Positions 41,150 to 49,118 of a stretch of DNA of 50,025 bases are shown here, piece after piece. The notes under the pieces are model-generated. The model was not told the DNA's origin, did not search any database, and saw only the letters and a list, made by a program, of their open reading frames with translations. A program made the position numbers and the translations under genes. Location of the stretch: positions 1 through 50,025 of the forward strand of contig NZ_CALAGI010000169.1 of the NCBI RefSeq assembly GCF_937891315.1, written 5' to 3'. Positions within the stretch are counted from its first letter, which is position 1; every line of letters begins with the position of its first letter. Source of the DNA: an uncultured Amaricoccus sp. Lineage in GTDB: Bacteria; Pseudomonadota; Alphaproteobacteria; Rhodobacterales; Rhodobacteraceae.

Positions 41150-42673
41150 TCATGCCGGAAGCGAGTGCGCGGGTTCCGCGCCGCGCGCGATCGGTTCATT
41201 TCCGGTCAGCCCGTCAAGATAGTCGCCGACCGACCGCCAATCGCCAGCGGAGGCGCTCATCGCCACATATCCATCGGGGCGAACGAGCCAGATGCCCCCG
41301 GCGGCGACCGCGGGCCGGACCGCGCCTTCGAGGAGGTTCGCGTGCCGCTCGATGATCGCGGCGGACGCGGCGCTGGACTCATCCGCGAAGAGTGCGAAGC
41401 GCGGCGTCGGGCCGGCGCCGATCAGGTCCCTGCCTCGGGGCGACAGTCTGTGGCCAGGGAGAGGACCGTTCAGACCCCGGACATGGCCACCGTTGAGCGG
41501 GCCGCCGTCATAGGCGATCGCCAGTTCGGACAGGATTCCCGCCGCCGCCGAGCGAACCGACCGGAGCCCGAACAGGTGCCGGGCGATGAAGTTTCGCGCG
41601 GCCTGCTCGAAATGCCCCGACAGCATTGCGACCTTCGTCAGGCGCCCGGATTCCTTGATCACCGTCTCGGCGACGGCGCCACGCTCGGAGCTGTAGCTTG
41701 CGAGAACCTGCTCGTGAGCCTCGCCGCGGCAGACGAGGGCCAGTTTCCAGGCGAGGTTGAAGGCATCCTGCATGCCGGTGTTCATGCCCTGACCTCCGGC
41801 CGGGCTGTGAATATGCGCGGCGTCGCCGGCGAGGAACACACGGCCGGAGCGAAAGTCGGCCACCTTGCGTTCGTTGATCCGGAACCGTGCCATCCCGACC
41901 GGGTCCGATGCGACCAGGCCGCCGGGCGTCCGCTCGTCGATGATGGCCTGAACTTCGGCGAGGGTCGGCTCCGGCGCCTCGGCGCCCGTGCTTGCTTCCA
42001 TGTTGGCGAGCAGGCGAAGGCGATTGCCGGGCAACGGGAGGAAGATGACGACGCCCTTCTCGTGCCAGTAGGACACCAGTTCCTCGACCGGCGGCCCGTC
42101 ACCGGAAATGCGCAGGTCGGCGAGGATGAACTCGGCCGGGATGGTGTCGCCGTCGAAGGCCATGCCGAGGCCGTGGCGAACGAAACTGTGCGCCCCGTCG
42201 CAGCCCACCAGCCAGTCGGCTTCGATATCCTCGGCGGTTCCATCGGCGCGCGTCACGGACGCCCGCGCTCCCGTTCCGGTATCGACGAACCGCGCGAGTT
42301 CGACCCCGCGCTCGACGGTCACGCCCAGCGACCGGAGGTGGGTGTCGAGGATTCGCTCGGTATCATACTGCGGGATCATCAGCGCGTAGGCGTAGTCGGT
42401 GTCCACGCCATCGAAGGCGACACGCGCGATCTTCGTGGTACCGGCGATGATGTTCGCCGCCTTCACCTTTACGCCGGCCGCGACCAGCGGCTCGGCGAGC
42501 CCGGCGCGGTCGAAAAGTTCGAGCGTCCGCGCCCAGACAGCGACAGCCTTGGACTTGTCGGTCGGGGCGGGCGCCTTGTCGAAGATGCGAACCGGGATGC
42601 CGAAACGCGCGAGTTCAATGGCGAGGGTCAAGCCGACGGGGCCGGCGCCCGCGATGAGGACCTTGGGGTTCAT
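41150..42673 (-). CDS. FAD-dependent aromatic-type monooxygenase
   Basis: A 507-residue flavoprotein hydroxylase of the PHBH/UbiH-like group (pentachlorophenol or phenol-type). Motifs: KVLIAGAGPVGLTLAIELAR (FAD GxGxxG, residues 4-23), WLVGCDGAHSFVRHGLGM (DG motif) and GRVFLAGDAAHIHSPAGGQG with MNTGMQDAFNLAWKLA (second FAD motif). The C-terminal thioredoxin-like part is typical of such hydroxylases. The ATG at 42673 has AAGGGAACC upstream. It is controlled, by position, by the TetR-type regulator upstream. The aromatic substrate is unknown. Confidence 0.92.
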   Translation of the reverse strand: MNPKVLIAGAGPVGLTLAIELARFGIPVRIFDKAPAPTDKSKAVAVWARTLELFDRAGLAEPLVAAGVKVKAANIIAGTTKIARVAFDGVDTDYAYALMIPQYDTERILDTHLRSLGVTVERGVELARFVDTGTGARASVTRADGTAEDIEADWLVGCDGAHSFVRHGLGMAFDGDTIPAEFILADLRISGDGPPVEELVSYWHEKGVVIFLPLPGNRLRLLANMEASTGAEAPEPTLAEVQAIIDERTPGGLVASDPVGMARFRINERKVADFRSGRVFLAGDAAHIHSPAGGQGMNTGMQDAFNLAWKLALVCRGEAHEQVLASYSSERGAVAETVIKESGRLTKVAMLSGHFEQAARNFIARHLFGLRSVRSAAAGILSELAIAYDGGPLNGGHVRGLNGPLPGHRLSPRGRDLIGAGPTPRFALFADESSAASAAIIERHANLLEGAVRPAVAAGGIWLVRPDGYVAMSASAGDWRSVGDYLDGLTGNEPIARGAEPAHSLPA

Positions 42674-42984
42674 GATGGTTCCCTTGATTTGAGATGTGGG
42701 CACGCGGTGGCGCGATCAGACACGCGGCGGAGCTCGACACAGGTCTCTGGCCCGTGGCGCGGACTGTCGCGGAAGAAATACGGCGGCGCCTGCGTGTCGA
42801 ACCGCGGGTGGTCGTGGCTGATGTCGCCGCGCAGCGGATCGGCGCGGCTGCCAATCCCGAGGCGCGGCCTGTCGCCCGGCCTCGGCACCGGAGGTCCAGC
42901 CGACCCCAGTCGCGGACCGCGCAGACCGCCCTTCAGGAGGATCGGATTGTCCCGGAAGCCGGCCCCGGGGCAAGCGGCGCTCAT
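42670..42984 (-). CDS. Possible small gene between TetR and monooxygenase
   Basis: A 104-residue ORF that overlaps the TetR stop by four bases at its start (ATGA) and the monooxygenase start by four bases at its end (ATGA). Such a double overlap suggests a translated operon gene. The product is Pro/Arg/Gly-rich (PRPGDRPRLGIGSRADPLRG) and ends CPHLKSREPS; no family is recognised, and codon content is not clearly coding. If it is not a gene, this 307-base gap holds nothing else visible. Confidence 0.35.
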   Translation of the reverse strand: MSAACPGAGFRDNPILLKGGLRGPRLGSAGPPVPRPGDRPRLGIGSRADPLRGDISHDHPRFDTQAPPYFFRDSPRHGPETCVELRRVSDRATACPHLKSREPS

Positions 42985-43529
42985 TCTCCCGATCCTTTTG
43001 CAAGCAGCGTGAATATCGTCTCCAGTACCGACGCGGCCCGCGCGGCGCCGTCGGGCCGATCGACCGCGAGATCGACGACGGCCAACCCGACCGAGAGGGC
43101 GTGCACCAGAAAGCGGTTCTCCGCGGTCGAGGGCAGACCGAGGTCTTCAAGCAGCCGGCCGGCGCGCAGCGCGATTCCGTCCGCCAGTTCCCGGAACAGC
43201 TCGCGCACCCGGGGCTCCTGATCGGCGGCCTGCGCCAGCGCCATCATCACCCGGGTGTTCTCGTGCCGAACCGCCACGTTGGCGATGACGGCCGACGCCG
43301 CCTCGATCGACCGTCCATCCAGCATCGCATCGATCGCCGCGAGTTGCCCGTCGATCGCCGCGCGCGCGACGGCGGCGAGGAGATCGGCCCGGGTGGGGAA
43401 GTAGTAGGTGAGATTGCTTTGGCGCAGGCCTGCCTTCGCAGCGACCCGCGGCTGGGTGAAGCCGGCGAAGCCGCTCTCGCGGATGACCGCGAGTCCGGCT
43501 GCGACAATGGCTTCCCGGCGATCACTCAT
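42981..43529 (-). CDS. TetR/AcrR family repressor
   Basis: A 182-residue regulator. The N-terminal helix-turn-helix reads AIVAAGLAVIRESGFAGFTQ, then RVAAKAGLRQSNLTYYFPTR, a standard TetR signature. The ligand-binding domain follows from residue 50. It is the first gene of the operon with the FAD monooxygenase, so it probably senses the aromatic substrate or product. A strong palindrome lies 22 bases upstream of its start. Confidence 0.92.
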   Translation of the reverse strand: MSDRREAIVAAGLAVIRESGFAGFTQPRVAAKAGLRQSNLTYYFPTRADLLAAVARAAIDGQLAAIDAMLDGRSIEAASAVIANVAVRHENTRVMMALAQAADQEPRVRELFRELADGIALRAGRLLEDLGLPSTAENRFLVHALSVGLAVVDLAVDRPDGAARAASVLETIFTLLAKGSGE

Positions 43530-43550
43530 TCTGGATTCGTTTTTTGGTGG

Positions 43551-43568
43551 TTTGGTATACCTACCAAA
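43551..43568. promoter_or_regulatory. TetR operator candidate
   Basis: TTTGGTA (43551-43557) and TACCAAA (43562-43568) form a perfect 7-base inverted repeat with a TACC spacer. It sits 22-39 bases upstream of the TetR start, a typical autoregulatory operator position. Confidence 0.75.
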
Positions 43569-43905
43569 TGAACCGGTTTGTCGAGTCGGTCAAGCCTTTC
43601 GAAACCGACGGCGAGGGAGCGGCGGCGAGTGCCGGCACCAGCCCGTGCATGGCGTTGTTTCCCTGAAAGATTGCCGGCGTTCGCGTCCCCGTGGCGCGCT
43701 CGCGACCGCGACGGCGGCGCAGGGCCAGCCCCTCCTCGGAACAGGGCCGGTAGAGCTCCTGTTCATGGTGATGCCTTTACGTTCGAGCAGGGCGAACGCA
43801 CGACGCCAGCATCCGGAAGCGCGCCGCAAGGACGTCAATCACCGGAAACGGGCGATCTCGACGACGGCTCCGCCGCCCCGGCACGCAGTCACCGCGCGCC
43901 GGATT
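43569..43905. other. Gene-free gap downstream of the PreA-like gene
   Basis: About 340 bases after the PreA-like stop. Frames on both strands lack recognisable protein features. No ferredoxin-type CxxCxxC motif, which would complete PreA, was found in any frame. Confidence 0.5.
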
Positions 43906-45003
43906 CTACGCCGGTTGCGCGTAGCCTCCGTTATAGGCCTCGCTCTTCCGTCGAACCCGGGAATGTTCGACGACCCTTTCGCGAGCGACCCCCCGAAACT
44001 CTTCGATCGACGAATATCCCTTGCGCTGCAAATAGTCGCCGAGATCGCTCGTCAACTCCTGGATGAGGTTGACGCCGATGCCACCGCTGCCCTTTTCCTC
44101 CATCGCGGCCGTGCAGACCTGCAGGTTCCCGGCGCCATGCGCGATGAAATTGAAGGCCTCGCGGAAGCCCCTTATCCCCCCGATGCCGGAAATCGACTTG
44201 TCCGGGAAAGCGCGCGAAACATCCGACACGCGCTGCAATGCCTGGTGCAGAATGGCCAGACCACCCAAGCCCCCGGACGTGACCAGCCCGTCCACCTCGA
44301 CCTCGAATTTCATTGTCTCCGGATCCATGAGCGGGAGCGAGGGAAAGGTATTGCAGAGCGAAATCGACGAAGCGCCAGCCGCGTAGGCCGCCCTCGCCCC
44401 GTCGACCAGCGAGGATGACGATGGCGTGAGCTTGACCCAGATCGGCACGCTGACCGCCTCGGTCACGGCCTTGAGGATCGACCTGATGATGTCTTCGTCA
44501 TTGGCGATATGCGCCCCCATGTCCTTGCGATCCATGTGGGGGCAGGACATGTTCAGCTCGAGCGCATCGCATCCGGCATTCACGCAAGCCCTTGCGAGCT
44601 TGCGCCAGTGGTCCATCTCCTCCTCGTTGCCGGCGCCGGCCATGATCGAGCCGATCAGCATGCGGTCCGGCCAGGTGGTCTTGATCTCTTCCAGATCGGG
44701 GAGCCACTTGTCGAGCGGCTGATCCGAGATCAGTTCCCAGTTCCAGGAGGAATGAGACACGCTTTCAGGTCGCTTGTTGCGCGAGACATAGGGCTTCGTT
44801 TCGGTGGCGCGCTGAAAGATCGTCTTGGGACCGGCGACGTTCTCCACCGGGTGCAGGCCGATCGTCTTGGTCACGACGCCGCCCCAGCCAGCCTCGAAGG
44901 CCCGCAGGATCTTTTGTTTGCTTTCCGTCGGCGGCGCGGAGGCCAGAACGAACGGATTCGCGAAGGCAAGACCAGTGAAGTTCGTAGCAAGCTCACATGG
45001 CAT
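43906..45003 (-). CDS. PreA-like dihydropyrimidine dehydrogenase subunit without ferredoxin domain
   Basis: A 365-residue FMN-dependent TIM-barrel protein of the dihydroorotate/dihydropyrimidine dehydrogenase class. PFVLASAPPTESKQKILRAF, then GWGGVVTKTIGLHPVENVAG, and the active-site segment ALELNMSCPHMDRKDMGAHI with the catalytic Cys, match PreA. The FMN-phosphate site is ISGIGGIRGFREAFNFIAHG. PreA normally continues with two [4Fe-4S] ferredoxin motifs (total about 410-430 aa). Here the protein stops after the barrel, at EAYNGGYAQPA, and no preT lies nearby. The ATG at 45003 has GGGAG seven bases upstream. The electron partner and substrate are therefore uncertain. Confidence 0.85.
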   Translation of the reverse strand: MPCELATNFTGLAFANPFVLASAPPTESKQKILRAFEAGWGGVVTKTIGLHPVENVAGPKTIFQRATETKPYVSRNKRPESVSHSSWNWELISDQPLDKWLPDLEEIKTTWPDRMLIGSIMAGAGNEEEMDHWRKLARACVNAGCDALELNMSCPHMDRKDMGAHIANDEDIIRSILKAVTEAVSVPIWVKLTPSSSSLVDGARAAYAAGASSISLCNTFPSLPLMDPETMKFEVEVDGLVTSGGLGGLAILHQALQRVSDVSRAFPDKSISGIGGIRGFREAFNFIAHGAGNLQVCTAAMEEKGSGGIGVNLIQELTSDLGDYLQRKGYSSIEEFRGVARERVVEHSRVRRKSEAYNGGYAQPA

Positions 45004-45429
45004 GGCGCACTCCCGGATTCCGACAGACATGACCGGATATTTTACCAATCAGTCAATAACTTCCTCGCCGCCCGCGCCTTGCGCCCGTCGGGCAGGACGA
45101 CCTGTGACGCTTGTTGACCAAAACATGAGCAGAAGCGCGATTGCGATCCCGCCGCGTTCCCCGGAAAATCCTGGCGCGACGGCGGCCGCGTGTCGCCGGT
45201 CCGCTTGATCCCCCTCGCCGCGGGGAAGGGGTTGCGCCCTCCCCGGCGACTTCGGTTTCATCGAGATGCATCTTTCTCAAGGACAATGTTGTCCGCGCCA
45301 TCCTGAGCGGCTTGACCTCACGCAAACGGCTGGTCTATTAGAAAAATAGCCAGATCTGGGGCATCTGCGGCCCCTCTCAAGCACTCCATCTCACGTTAAA
45401 CTGACGCGGCTCGCCCGCAAGGAGGTGCT
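45004..45429. promoter_or_regulatory. Divergent control region between PreA-like and metal ABC genes
   Basis: About 425 bases with no convincing gene. Just upstream of PreA is an AT-rich stretch, on its strand TTGACTGATTGGTAAAATAT (about 45038-45057), a likely promoter/operator. At 45281-45294 GGACAA-TG-TTGTCC is a perfect palindrome. At 45331-45352 an imperfect palindrome, TGGTCTATT-AGAAA-AATAGCCA, lies about 80 bases before the ABC transporter start and could be a metal-responsive operator (Fur/Irr/RirA type not resolved). Confidence 0.45.
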
Positions 45430-46575
45430 ATGCTTGCGACGTTCTCTTCCCGGTTGTGTGCGGGCGTGACCGCGATGCTGTTGCTGACCACGCCTGTTCT
45501 TGCGGAGACTATCACGGTCACCGACATGGCGGGCCGTACCGTCGATGTGCCGCACGGCGCCGAGCGCATCGTCCTCGGCGAGGGCCGGATGATGTATGCC
45601 ATCGCCCCGCTCATGACCGAACACCCGTTCGAGCGCATCCTCGGCTGGAAGGACGACCTCGTCAAATACGACCCCGATGCCTACCGCAAGCTTCAGGCCA
45701 AGTATCCCGAGGACACGGCGCGCCTCGTGGACTTCGGCAACCCGTATTCGGGCGACTTCTCTGTCGAGAACGTCCTCGCCAACAACGCCGATCTCGTGGT
45801 GCTGGACCTCGCCTCCCGGTTCAAGGCCGAGGAATCCGGCGTGGTCGAGAAGCTCGGAAAGGCCGGCGTGCCGGTGATCTTCGTCGATTTCCGCCAGAAC
45901 CCCACGGAAAACACCGTCCCCTCGATGCTCCTCCTCGGAAGGGTGCTGAATGAGGAAGCGCGCGCGGCCGAGTTCATCGACTTCTACGTGCGCGAAACCC
46001 GCAAGGTCACCAATGTCGTGCAGGGTCTCGCAGCGGAGGACATGCCGCTCGTCTTCGTCGAGAACGCGCCCGGCTACGAGCCCGGCTTCTGCTGCAACAC
46101 GTTCGGCCCCTTCAACTATGGCCGGTTCGTGGAACTCGCCGGCGGCAGGAACTACGGCTCCACCGTCTTCAGCGGCTATTCCACCGACGTCAGCCTCGAA
46201 GGCGTGATCTCGGCGGATCCCGACATCATCATCGGCACCGGCGCGAACTGGGGTGAGAGCACGCCCGGCGTTACCGCGGTGCCGCTCGGCTACGAGGCGA
46301 AGCCCGACGTGGTGGCGGAGCGGCTGGCCGGCCTCGTTGCCCGCCCCGGCTTCAAGGATCTAGAAGCGGTACAGTCCGGGAATTACTTCGTGATCTATCA
46401 CCAGTACTACAACAGCCCGGTGCATTTCGTCGCGATGCAGCAGATCGCCAAGTGGCTCCATCCCGAGGAATTCGAGGATCTGGACCCGCAGGCGACATGG
46501 GAGGCGTTCCACGCGGAGTTCCTGCCCTACGAGCCTTCGGGCGTCTTCTGGGCGGCGGCGGCCAGCACGAACTGA
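45430..46575 (+). CDS. Periplasmic metal/siderophore-binding protein of an ABC transporter
   Basis: A 381-residue FecB/BtuF-type solute-binding protein. A signal peptide (residues 1-25, MLATFSSRLCAGVTAMLLLT..., cut after VLA) precedes ITVTDMAGRTVDVPHGAERI, the usual start of iron-type binding proteins. Unusual features are a Cys-Cys pair in PGFCCNTFGPFNYGRFVELA and a Tyr/His-rich C-terminal region (FVIYHQYYNSPVHFVAMQQI), possible metal ligands. AAGGAGG at 45419-45425 is a strong ribosome site. It is the first gene of the operon; a hairpin after it suggests it is made in excess. Confidence 0.9.
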   Translation: MLATFSSRLCAGVTAMLLLTTPVLAETITVTDMAGRTVDVPHGAERIVLGEGRMMYAIAPLMTEHPFERILGWKDDLVKYDPDAYRKLQAKYPEDTARLVDFGNPYSGDFSVENVLANNADLVVLDLASRFKAEESGVVEKLGKAGVPVIFVDFRQNPTENTVPSMLLLGRVLNEEARAAEFIDFYVRETRKVTNVVQGLAAEDMPLVFVENAPGYEPGFCCNTFGPFNYGRFVELAGGRNYGSTVFSGYSTDVSLEGVISADPDIIIGTGANWGESTPGVTAVPLGYEAKPDVVAERLAGLVARPGFKDLEAVQSGNYFVIYHQYYNSPVHFVAMQQIAKWLHPEEFEDLDPQATWEAFHAEFLPYEPSGVFWAAAASTN

Positions 46576-46597
46576 TCCGTGCCGCGATGACGAGGGC

Positions 46598-46615
46598 CGA
46601 AGCCGGACGGCTTCG
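46598..46615 (+). repeat. Intercistronic hairpin after the binding-protein gene
   Basis: CGAAGCC (46598-46604) and GGCTTCG (46609-46615) form a perfect 7-bp stem with a GGAC loop in the 88-base gap before the permease. Such hairpins often limit downstream transcription or protect the upstream message. Confidence 0.55.
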
Positions 46616-46663
46616 ACCTTCGTCCCGGTCCTCATTTCAGCCCAATTTCAGGACGCAACCGGC

Positions 46664-47728
46664 ATGACCGAACTGTCCTCGACCGTCGAGGCGCTGACCG
46701 CGGACTATCGCGCGCGGAGCCGCCGGCGCCTGCTCGTCGTCGTCCTGCTCCTGGCGCTGATGGCGCTGTCGCTCGTCATCGACATCGTGTCGGGCCCCTC
46801 CGGGATGAGCATCGGCCAGATCGTGTCGATTCTCCTCGATCCCGCGGGCGCCGACGCGAACGACAGGGTGATCGTCTGGGATCTGCGTCTGCCCGTCGCG
46901 CTGATGGCGCTGATGGTCGGAGCGATGCTCGGCATCGCGGGCGCGGAGATGCAGACCATCCTCGCCAATCCGCTGGCCGACCCGTTCACCCTCGGCATCT
47001 CGTCCGCCGCGAGCTTCGGCGCGGCGCTGGCCATCGTCACGCATGTCTCGCTGATCCCCGGTTTCGGCCCGTTCATGGTCACGGTGAACGCCTTCGTGAT
47101 GTCGCTCGTCACCGCGATGCTGCTCTTCGCCTTCACCCGGCTGCGCGGCGTCTCGACCGAGGGGATGGTGCTGGTGGGCATCGCGCTGATGTTCTCCTTC
47201 AACGCCCTCCTCGGCCTGCTCCAGTACGGCTCCACCGAGGTGCAGCTCGCGCAGATCGTCTTCTGGATGATGGGCTCGCTCGCCCGCGCCACCTGGTCCA
47301 AGGTGGCCGTCTGCGCCGCCGTTCTCGCGGTGGTCGTCCCCTGGTTCATGGCGCGCAACTGGTCGCTCACCGCGCTGCGCATGGGAGACGAGAAGGCGGC
47401 CGCCCTCGGCGTCAATGTCGCGCGGCTCAGGATCGAGATGCTGGTCGGCGTTTCCCTGCTCGCCTCCGTGGCGGTGTCCTTCGTCGGCACGATCGCCTTC
47501 GTCGGGCTCGTCGGCCCGCACATCGCCCGCATGGCCGTGGGCGAGGATCAGCGCTTCTTCCTGCCCTTCGCGGCCACGGCCTCGGCGCTCCTGATGTCGG
47601 CCACCTCGATCCTGTCCAAGACCATAAATCCCGGCGTGATCTATCCGATCGGAATGATCACCTCCCTCATCGGGATCCCCTTCTTCGTGAGCCTGATCCT
47701 CGGCGCGCGCCGGAGGAACTGGCAGTGA
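46664..47728 (+). CDS. FecCD-type ABC transporter permease
   Basis: A 354-residue permease with about nine to ten membrane segments. VIVWDLRLPVALMALMVGAM, GAEMQTILANPLADPFTLGI and SFVGTIAFVGLVGPHIARMA are the FecCD/BtuC signatures (the GPHxxR loop contacts the ATPase). Transporters of this class carry ferric siderophores, haem or cobalamin. The stop overlaps the ATPase GTG by four bases (GTGA). A single permease gene implies a homodimer. Confidence 0.94.
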   Translation: MTELSSTVEALTADYRARSRRRLLVVVLLLALMALSLVIDIVSGPSGMSIGQIVSILLDPAGADANDRVIVWDLRLPVALMALMVGAMLGIAGAEMQTILANPLADPFTLGISSAASFGAALAIVTHVSLIPGFGPFMVTVNAFVMSLVTAMLLFAFTRLRGVSTEGMVLVGIALMFSFNALLGLLQYGSTEVQLAQIVFWMMGSLARATWSKVAVCAAVLAVVVPWFMARNWSLTALRMGDEKAAALGVNVARLRIEMLVGVSLLASVAVSFVGTIAFVGLVGPHIARMAVGEDQRFFLPFAATASALLMSATSILSKTINPGVIYPIGMITSLIGIPFFVSLILGARRRNWQ

Positions 47729-48492
47729 CCGTCGCCGCCGAGGCGCTGGTCCACCGCTACGGCGCCCGTTCCGCGCTCGACGGGGTCAGCTTCGCCGCGC
47801 CGGCGCGCGGCTCCGTCACCATCCTGATCGGCCCCAACGCCGCGGGAAAATCCACGCTCTTCAAGGCGATGGCCGGGCTCGTGGCGCCCTCGGAAGGCAG
47901 GCTCATGCTCGGAGGCGCCGACATGGCCGGGCTGTCGCGGCGGGAGCGGACGCGGCGCGTCGGCCTCATGCCGCAGGCCTTCGTGTGCAATGCCGCCCTC
48001 ACCGTCTTCGAGGTCGTCCTGCTCGCGCGCAAGCAACTCTCCGGCTGGTCGGTGGAGCGGGAGGATGTCGTCGCCGTCTCGGTCCTGCTCGAGCGGATGG
48101 GCATTTCCCATCTGGCCCGCGCGCTGGTCGGGGAGCTGTCCGGCGGGCAGGGGCAGATGGTTTCGGCCGCGCAGGCGCTGGCGCGCGGGCCAGAGGTGTT
48201 CCTGTTCGACGAACCCACGTCGGCGCTGGATCTCCGCCGCCAGCTCGAGCTCCTCGGCCTGATCGTCGCCGAGACGCGGGCGCGCAACGTCGTCACCTTC
48301 GTCGCGATGCACGACCTGAACCTCGCCGCCCGTTTCGGCGACGCCGCGCTCCTGATGCGCGACGGCCGGATCCTGGCGCAGGGCGCGCCGGACGACGTGC
48401 TCGCCGACCCGTGCGTCGGCGAGACCTACGGCGTGGTGCTCGACCTCATTCCGCATCCGAAAGGCGGTTTCCATGTTTCGGCTTCTCTCTAG
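47725..48492 (+). CDS. FecE/FepC-type ABC transporter ATPase
   Basis: A 255-residue ABC ATPase. Walker A is GPNAAGKST, the signature is LSGGQGQMVSAAQAL, Walker B is VFLFDEPTSALD and the H-loop lies in FVAMHDLNLAARFGDAALLM. It is of the FepC/FhuC/BtuD group. GTG start overlaps the permease stop. Its C-terminal part (HPKGGFHVSASL) overlaps the pseudoazurin start by 20 bases, a close coupling of transporter and redox protein. Confidence 0.94.
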   Translation: MTVAAEALVHRYGARSALDGVSFAAPARGSVTILIGPNAAGKSTLFKAMAGLVAPSEGRLMLGGADMAGLSRRERTRRVGLMPQAFVCNAALTVFEVVLLARKQLSGWSVEREDVVAVSVLLERMGISHLARALVGELSGGQGQMVSAAQALARGPEVFLFDEPTSALDLRRQLELLGLIVAETRARNVVTFVAMHDLNLAARFGDAALLMRDGRILAQGAPDDVLADPCVGETYGVVLDLIPHPKGGFHVSASL

Positions 48493-48919
48493 CGTGTTCG
48501 TGGCAGCCCTGCTGGCGACTGGCGCGCAGGCCGAAACGCATCTGGTGCGGATGTACTCCGCCCATCCCACCGATCCGGCGCGGGCCAACGTCTTCGACCC
48601 GCCGTTCCTGAAGATCGCCCCGGGGGACAGCGTGACCTTCGTGCCGGCCGATCCGAGCCACAATACCGCGTCGAAGAAGGGCATGATCCCCGAGGGCGCG
48701 GAGGAGTGGAACTCGGCGGTCGACGACGAATTCACCGTCACCCTGACCGTGGAGGGCGTCTACGGCTACATCTGCTCGCCCCACTACGAGATGGGCATGG
48801 TCGGGGTGATCGTCGTCGGCGACGCCTCGGCGAATCTCGGGGCCGCGAAGAAGGCCCGCCATCTCGGCAGCGCCAAGAAGGCGTTCCGCGAGCTGCTTGA
48901 CGGTCTCGAAAACGAATAG
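48473..48919 (+). CDS. Pseudoazurin-type blue copper protein
   Basis: A 148-residue periplasmic electron carrier. A signal peptide (MFRLLSSVFVAALLATGAQA, cut after AQA) precedes the cupredoxin domain. Type 1 copper ligands are visible: His in DPSHNTASKKGMIPEG, then Cys, His and Met in YGYICSPHYEMGMVGVIVVG, with the CxxHxxxxM spacing of pseudoazurin. The C-terminal helical part (about residues 120-148) is typical. The ATG at 48473 has AAGGCGG upstream and lies inside the ATPase gene. No nitrite or nitrous oxide reductase lies nearby, so a denitrification role is not supported here; the genetic tie is to the metal transporter. Confidence 0.93.
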   Translation: MFRLLSSVFVAALLATGAQAETHLVRMYSAHPTDPARANVFDPPFLKIAPGDSVTFVPADPSHNTASKKGMIPEGAEEWNSAVDDEFTVTLTVEGVYGYICSPHYEMGMVGVIVVGDASANLGAAKKARHLGSAKKAFRELLDGLENE

Positions 48920-49118
48920 AGCCCCGGGCGGCGACAGACCCGAGCGCACCATGCCGAGAACCGCGATCACAGGCTGAACCGGGAACGCGGCGCCAAAGGG
49001 CTCTGCCCCGGCAGCGTCGGCTCTGCCGGATCGGGCTCCGCTCTGGATCAAATCCCCGGCGGACGGCGATGCCTCCATCGCAGGGCGCGCGCGGCGCTGG
49101 CGTCTTGTCCCCGGCGCG

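Noticed and set aside
43578..44066. 162-codon rightward frame in the gap after PreA
   Set aside because: It mostly overlaps PreA antisense and has an Arg/Pro/Ser-rich composition with no recognisable domain.
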